A stretch of 64,000 bases of DNA from the NCBI RefSeq assembly GCF_023227905.1, contig NZ_JALOCF010000019.1:1-64000 (forward strand). Reading direction: 5' to 3'. Shown piece after piece: positions 59,812-64,000 of the stretch (position 1 is the stretch's first letter; each line of letters begins with the position of its first letter). The notes beneath the pieces were generated by a model. The model was not told the origin of the DNA. It did no database searches and saw only the letters and a list, made by a program, of their open reading frames with translations. The DNA comes from Methylobacter sp. Its GTDB lineage: Bacteria; Pseudomonadota; Gammaproteobacteria; Methylococcales; Methylomonadaceae. The translations under genes were made by a program, and so were the position numbers.

Positions 59812-60941
59812 AATGCCCTGACCCGGAAGCCGCTTTGTCCCGGCGCCTTGGTATCGGGCTTACGCTCGCTTTGGTCTTCGAGAATCACCTCATCGCCTTC
59901 TTTTAAATCCCCGCCGGTTAATTCCGCGTATTTGCTATCGCTGATGCCGATCTGTACCGGAACCGCTACGGCCTTGTTATTCTCCAGACGGTAAACGTGT
60001 TTGCCGGGCTGGCTGGCGGCCCCTTCGGCAGGGCGGAACTTGAGCGCCGCCAACGGCAGTTTCAGGATGTCGTTTTTTTGGTCGATGACGATGTTGACGA
60101 AGGCGGTCATACCCGGCAACAGGATTTCTTCCGGGTTATCCACGCTGACCACCACATTGTAAGTGACCACATTCTGCAACACTTTGGAATCCAGCCTGAT
60201 CCGGAAAACTTTTCCCTGAAAAACCCGGTCGGGAAAAGCGTCCACGGTGAAGTTTACGTTTTGGTTAACCCGGATGCCGCCGACATCGGCTTCGGCAACC
60301 GAAGTGTCGATCTGCATGCGCTTCAAATCCTGGGCGATGGTGAACAAGGTCGGTGTTTGAAAGCTGGCGGCGACGGTTTGCCCGATGTCGACATTGCGCG
60401 ACACCACGACGCCGGAGACCGGGGATTTGATGATGGTATAGCCTTTGTTGGCTTGATCGCGCTTAAGCTGGCCGATCGCCGACGCCACTTGCGACTTGGC
60501 GGCTTCCCGCGCCTGGATGGCTTGATCAAGCTCCGACCGGGCGACATAATCCTGGGCATACAGTTCCTTGGATCTGGCTTCATTGGCCTGAGCGAGTTTG
60601 AGCGAAGCCTGCGCATTGGCAAACGCCGCCCGGCTCTGCTCGAGCTGGGCATCAATCAATGACGGATCGATTTCCGCCAACACTTGACCTTGATGCACTC
60701 GGTCATTGAAATCGACATTCAGCTTGTTGATCACGCCGGAAATCTGCGTACCAACATTGACCAGCACCACCGGGTTTAATGTGCCGTTGGCGGAGATCGT
60801 CTTGACTATATTGCCTTTGGCTATTTTTTCCGTCCGGTAGTTATGGTCTTGGTCAGCTTTGCGCCAGACATTGAATCCGTAAATGCCCACTACAATAGCG
60901 ATCAGGCTGAAAAGGACGATTAACTTATACCGAAGCGCCAT
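59808..60941 (-). CDS. MacA-type periplasmic adaptor (HlyD/RND family)
   Basis: 377 residues. An N-terminal membrane anchor, then the biotinyl-lipoyl half-motifs (GTQISGVINKLNVDFNDRVHQGQVLAEID and IIKSPVSGVVVSRNVDIGQ), a coiled-coil hairpin and a beta-barrel. It joins the ABC permease to a TolC channel. Ribosome site GAGG nine bases before the ATG. Confidence 0.93.
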   Translation of the reverse strand: MALRYKLIVLFSLIAIVVGIYGFNVWRKADQDHNYRTEKIAKGNIVKTISANGTLNPVVLVNVGTQISGVINKLNVDFNDRVHQGQVLAEIDPSLIDAQLEQSRAAFANAQASLKLAQANEARSKELYAQDYVARSELDQAIQAREAAKSQVASAIGQLKRDQANKGYTIIKSPVSGVVVSRNVDIGQTVAASFQTPTLFTIAQDLKRMQIDTSVAEADVGGIRVNQNVNFTVDAFPDRVFQGKVFRIRLDSKVLQNVVTYNVVVSVDNPEEILLPGMTAFVNIVIDQKNDILKLPLAALKFRPAEGAASQPGKHVYRLENNKAVAVPVQIGISDSKYAELTGGDLKEGDEVILEDQSERKPDTKAPGQSGFRVRAF

Positions 60942-60947
60942 AAATTG

Positions 60948-62384
60948 TTACCTCGACGGAATGGAGGAAAAATCCAAACGCCCCAGTGCCTGGGCTAGCT
61001 GGGCTTTTTGCGTCAGCCAAGTATACTGGGCCTGAATCAATTGCAGCCTGGCATTGGCGTGGCTGGCCTGGGCATTCAACAGATCGATGATATTACCGGC
61101 TCCCGCCTTGTAGCGTCCCATCGCCACCTTTTCGGACTGGTCGGCACTGGTCACCAAGTCTTCGCTGCTTTTAAAGCTCTCGTGGGCGGTATTTAACAGC
61201 TGGTAGGCCCGCCAGACATCCAGGCTCACAGATTGCTCGAGCTTATCGTAATCGGCTCGCTTAACTTCGAGCTGCTCTTCTGCGCTGCGTATCTGGTAGG
61301 TGACATTGAAACCGGTGAATAACGGCAAACTGACCTGCATGCCAATCGTCCAGCTTTGCGTATCGCTGGGCAGGCTGGTGTGGCTGTAGCCGTAATTGCT
61401 GATCACGGAAATGCTCGGCCAATGCCCTGCCTCGGCGGCTCTAACATTCGCTTCGGCCGCTTTAACCGTGGCTTCGGCTGCGGCCAGATCGGGACGCATG
61501 GCCTTAGCCTCTTCGATCAAACGATGCACCATGGTTTCCTGTTCGGCATCCGGTTTGGGCAGGAACGGAGCCGCAATATCCAGCCGGTAGTCGGCGTCCA
61601 GCCCCAGCGCATTGGCAAGGCTGCCGATAGCCACTCTGGCATCGCCCTCGGTTTTTTGGCGGTTGAGCCGGGCTTGGGCAAAAGCGGTCTTTGCCTGTAG
61701 CGCATCGGCCAATGCCGCGGCGCCGACTTCATAGCGCTTTTGGGCCGCGTTCAGCGCTTCATTGCCGGCTTGCTCAGAAACCAGCGCCGCTTGTGCTGCG
61801 GCTTGCGTCGCAAAAACCTGGTAATAAGCCTGAATCGCTGCAAACATTACCGTTTGCAGCGTTGCGTCGTGCGTCCAGTTCGAAGCTTCCAAAGTCCTTT
61901 GCGCGCTTTCAAGCTGCGCTTCCCGGCCGCCGAAGTTATAAAGCAGGTAATTCAGGCTGACAACCGGGGTAAACCGATTGATAGGCTGTGAAGCGCCGCC
62001 CGCGCTGGTGATGGTGGTTAGCTGTAAGTTACTGCCCCCAGCGGCATTCATGCTCCGCGCAACTGAGGTATTCAAGGTTACGGTCGGTAAATAGGCCGAT
62101 TTGGCAATGCCGACTTGTGCCGCCTGGAAACGGGCATTGGCCCAGGCTTGCCGGGTTTGCGGGTTGCTGCAAAGCGCTTGGTCGACCACATCCACCAGCG
62201 TCCAGGCATGGCCGCTATTCTTGTCCAGACGACAAGGGTCTACCGGAGCAGACTGTCTTTTTCCGGGGCTTGGGCTCACTTGCCGGGACGTGGCAAAAGG
62301 ATCGTCCAGGATGCCGTCCTGCCCCGGAAAAGCGGCAAGTGGACATGACAGCAAGCAGCTTGCGAACAAAGCGCGCATTTTCAT
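60948..62384 (-). CDS. TolC-type outer-membrane channel
   Basis: 478 residues from the ATG at 62384. There is a signal peptide (MKMRALFASCLLSCPLAAFPG). Two OEP repeats (VDVVDQALCSNPQTRQAWANARFQAAQ and MRPDLAAAEATVKAAEANVRAAEAG) and long coiled-coil regions. It is first in the tolC-macA-ABC ATPase-permease operon, so the full tripartite pump is encoded together. The frame begins at a TTG at 62414, but the signal peptide favours 62384. Confidence 0.92.
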   Translation of the reverse strand: MKMRALFASCLLSCPLAAFPGQDGILDDPFATSRQVSPSPGKRQSAPVDPCRLDKNSGHAWTLVDVVDQALCSNPQTRQAWANARFQAAQVGIAKSAYLPTVTLNTSVARSMNAAGGSNLQLTTITSAGGASQPINRFTPVVSLNYLLYNFGGREAQLESAQRTLEASNWTHDATLQTVMFAAIQAYYQVFATQAAAQAALVSEQAGNEALNAAQKRYEVGAAALADALQAKTAFAQARLNRQKTEGDARVAIGSLANALGLDADYRLDIAAPFLPKPDAEQETMVHRLIEEAKAMRPDLAAAEATVKAAEANVRAAEAGHWPSISVISNYGYSHTSLPSDTQSWTIGMQVSLPLFTGFNVTYQIRSAEEQLEVKRADYDKLEQSVSLDVWRAYQLLNTAHESFKSSEDLVTSADQSEKVAMGRYKAGAGNIIDLLNAQASHANARLQLIQAQYTWLTQKAQLAQALGRLDFSSIPSR

Positions 62385-63216
62385 GGTTGGCCGAACGTTA
62401 AGCAGGGTGCGCAATGACCACCGTAAAATATTACACCCCTGGTTGTATCGGTCCTATGTCGGATCATTTTATCTCCAGCGTAGCCTTAAAAAGCGTGCAG
62501 TGAAATAGGATAAATGACGGATCAGCGGCTTACGATTCTATCAATGTCCGCACGCTGATGCCTAGTACTCGCTAATGATCGGCTCATGACAACTTCAGTT
62601 TTACAGAAGGTTTCGCGCCTTTCGAAATAATAAGTAACTGATGTTACGCACGGACGTATTTTTTCCCGTTTGCCGCGCCGAGCACCGGAGCTTTTATCGA
62701 GATTAGCCCGTTAGGGGCGCGGCAGGGATGCCGCGCGTCAGCAGAGGGGCAGGAGCCCCTTCTGCTGACCCTCGATAAAAGCGAGGAGCGCAGGAAACAA
62801 GCGGTAACCGGATCGCCTTTTCTTTGGTTACTTTCTTTTCGACTGCAAGGATGCAGGAGGTAGAGCAATGCAGGAGCAATTGCCGAGGCGAAGCAAAAGA
62901 AAGTAACTCGCCTTCGGGTGCGACAACCCGATTCAATCAAGTGTCGCGTTAGCGACTCCTTAATGTTAATGCGGTCGAATTTCGACTAACTGCGTAACAT
63001 CGGTAAGTAAATTTGACGTCAACTAATAAGGTGGGGTAAAAGAAAAAGTTCTCGTCGCTATACTCTACCGAGGTGTCAGCTTTAATTAAACCGGTATGCT
63101 TGGGATTTATTGTCAATAACCGGCGGCACTTCAGCAATGAGCATCGACAGATAAGACCACATTCATAAGGCTTCTATCCGCAGTTCTGCAGCTGCTGTTT
63201 TTGAAAGGAGTAAGTA
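62385..63216. other. Intergenic region holding a large inverted-repeat element
   Basis: 832 bases between divergent transcripts. It is mostly taken up by the 368-bp element 62637-63004. Outside it I see no gene. The promoter of the 63217 gene must lie in 63005-63200. Confidence 0.55.
62637..63004. repeat. 368-bp ACTGATGTTACGCA inverted-repeat element (MITE-like)
   Basis: 14-bp terminal inverted repeats (62637-62650 and 62991-63004, one mismatch), same as at 49948-50073. Inside are further paired segments: CTTTTATCGAG with CTCGATAAAAG, CAGCAGAGGGGC with GCCCCTTCTGCTG, and GCGCGGCAGGG...GCCGCGC. It holds an open frame on the minus strand (62644-62940) that I think is not a real gene. Confidence 0.82.
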
Positions 63217-63576
63217 ATGAAAACCAACCTGATGCTGTCAACAATACTACTGGTGATTTGCAGCTTGTATAGCGGTGTCAATTGGGCACGCCACGGTTAT
63301 TCCAGTTTTGGGTTTTCTTTCGGCGCGCCACTTTATCCCTATTATCGTGATCCCTTTTACCGCGACCCTTTTTATTATCCTTATTACTATCCGCCGACCG
63401 TGATCACCGTACCGGTAACGCCACCCGTTTACATCCAGCAACCTCCGCCCGCCGTCCAGCAATACCCATCCGGCTACTGGTATTACTGCCGCAACCCTGA
63501 AGGCTATTATCCTTATGTCAAAGAATGCCCGAGAGGTTGGCAACAAGTTGAGCCGATACCGCCTTCACCCCGTTAA
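63217..63576 (+). CDS. Secreted Tyr/Pro-rich protein with one GYYPYV-x2-C module
   Basis: 119 residues with a signal peptide (about 1-24). The mature part is rich in Tyr, Pro and Phe (YPYYRDPFYRDPFYYPYYYPP), ending in the Cys module WYYCRNPEGYYPYVKECPRGW, shared with the 50085 protein. GAAAGGAG site. The downstream lipoprotein is cotranscribed: its Shine-Dalgarno overlaps this stop codon. Unknown function. Confidence 0.75.
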   Translation: MKTNLMLSTILLVICSLYSGVNWARHGYSSFGFSFGAPLYPYYRDPFYRDPFYYPYYYPPTVITVPVTPPVYIQQPPPAVQQYPSGYWYYCRNPEGYYPYVKECPRGWQQVEPIPPSPR

Positions 63577-63587
63577 GGAGTCCAGAT

Positions 63588-64000
63588 ATGTCACGTTTTT
63601 CCATAGTTCTTTCGTCTACGGTCATGCTGGCAGTCAGCGGCTGCGTCAGCTTGCCGACCGGCCCCAGTGTCATGGTGCTGCCCGGCAGCGGCCTGTCTTT
63701 TGACCAGTTTCGTAACGACGATGCTGTCTGCCAGCAATACGCTTATTTCCAGATTGGCGGCACTACCGCTGAAAAACAGGCTGAGCGTAGCGGCGTCACC
63801 AGCGCCGCAATCGGTACGGCTTTAGGTGCGGCAGCGGGAGCGGCAATCGGCGGAGGGGAAGGAGCCGCCATCGGGGCAGGCACCGGTTTACTGGGCGGCA
63901 GTATAGTCGGCGCCGGCACCGCCGACAGTTCCATGGTTGGAACGCAGGAGCGCTATAACGTAGCTTATATTCAATGCATGTATTCCAAGGGCCATAAAGT
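63588..64000 (+). CDS. Glycine-zipper lipoprotein, cut by the window end
   Basis: At least 137 residues; the 3' end is outside the window. Lipobox VSGC. After GPSVMVLPGSGLSFDQFRNDDAVCQ comes a glycine-zipper block (IGTALGAAAGAAIGGGEGAAIGAGTGLLGG), a membrane-inserting or oligomerising motif, then YIQCMYSKGHKV. Paralogue of the 50693 lipoprotein. AAGGAG precedes the ATG. Confidence 0.82.
   Translation, partial: MSRFSIVLSSTVMLAVSGCVSLPTGPSVMVLPGSGLSFDQFRNDDAVCQQYAYFQIGGTTAEKQAERSGVTSAAIGTALGAAAGAAIGGGEGAAIGAGTGLLGGSIVGAGTADSSMVGTQERYNVAYIQCMYSKGHK

Noticed and set aside
62644..62940. 98-codon open frame on the minus strand inside the 368-bp element
   Set aside because: It follows the inverted-repeat structure of the element and such frames are often wrongly annotated in repeats. 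No ribosome site is seen.

Overview
The window reads as chromosomal DNA of a gammaproteobacterium. The support is a 13-gene nuo operon with fused NuoCD and the NuoG N7 cysteines, single-chain GcvP, RHH-less PutA and MacAB-TolC type efflux. A Methylococcales-type methanotroph would fit the gene style and the abundant palindromic repeats, but no methane-oxidation gene is present, so that is only a guess.

Layout. (1) 1-5690: core genes gcvP and gcvT (minus strand), ychF, and a tRNA with CAT anticodon driven by a consensus sigma-70 promoter. (2) 5690-12473: a small integrated phage-satellite-like element, all on the minus strand: tyrosine integrase, hypothetical protein, AlpA-like regulator, wHTH-like protein, CHC2 zinc-finger primase, Toprim/DUF3987 replication protein, DUF5681 protein, three small paralogous coiled-coil proteins and a lipoprotein. 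(3) 12494-29732: a 17.2-kb transposon with TGT...ACA ends. Each end carries four 21-bp repeats about 32 bp apart. Its core is a serine recombinase, a DDE transposase and an AAA ATPase. Its cargo is one long leftward metal-efflux operon: a czcI-like gene, czcC, czcB, ynfA, czcA, mgtC and a 1532-residue protein made of two complete P1B ATPases. (4) 29733-30950: a DUF4258/HTH toxin-antitoxin-like pair and terminators. (5) 31007-33573: a papain plus alpha/beta-hydrolase fusion protein and a lipoprotein. (6) 33863-48888: the complete nuoABCDEFGHIJKLMN operon on the minus strand, with several gaps filled by palindromic repeat elements and one repeat translated inside nuoF. (7) 49488-64000: secreted Tyr/Gly-rich proteins, PutA, a multi-PAS histidine kinase with an ethylene-receptor-type copper-binding membrane domain, a MacAB-TolC-like efflux operon, and a second copy of a secreted-protein/lipoprotein gene pair cut by the window end.

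The points most worth a second look are the P1B-4::P1B-2 double ATPase and the transposon that carries it, the ETR1-like sensor kinase, the two paralogous secreted-protein/lipoprotein pairs (one lacking its glycine zipper), and the peptidase-hydrolase fusion. No CRISPR array or rRNA was seen. Several genes are given a start inside the longest open frame; the reason is stated in each entry.
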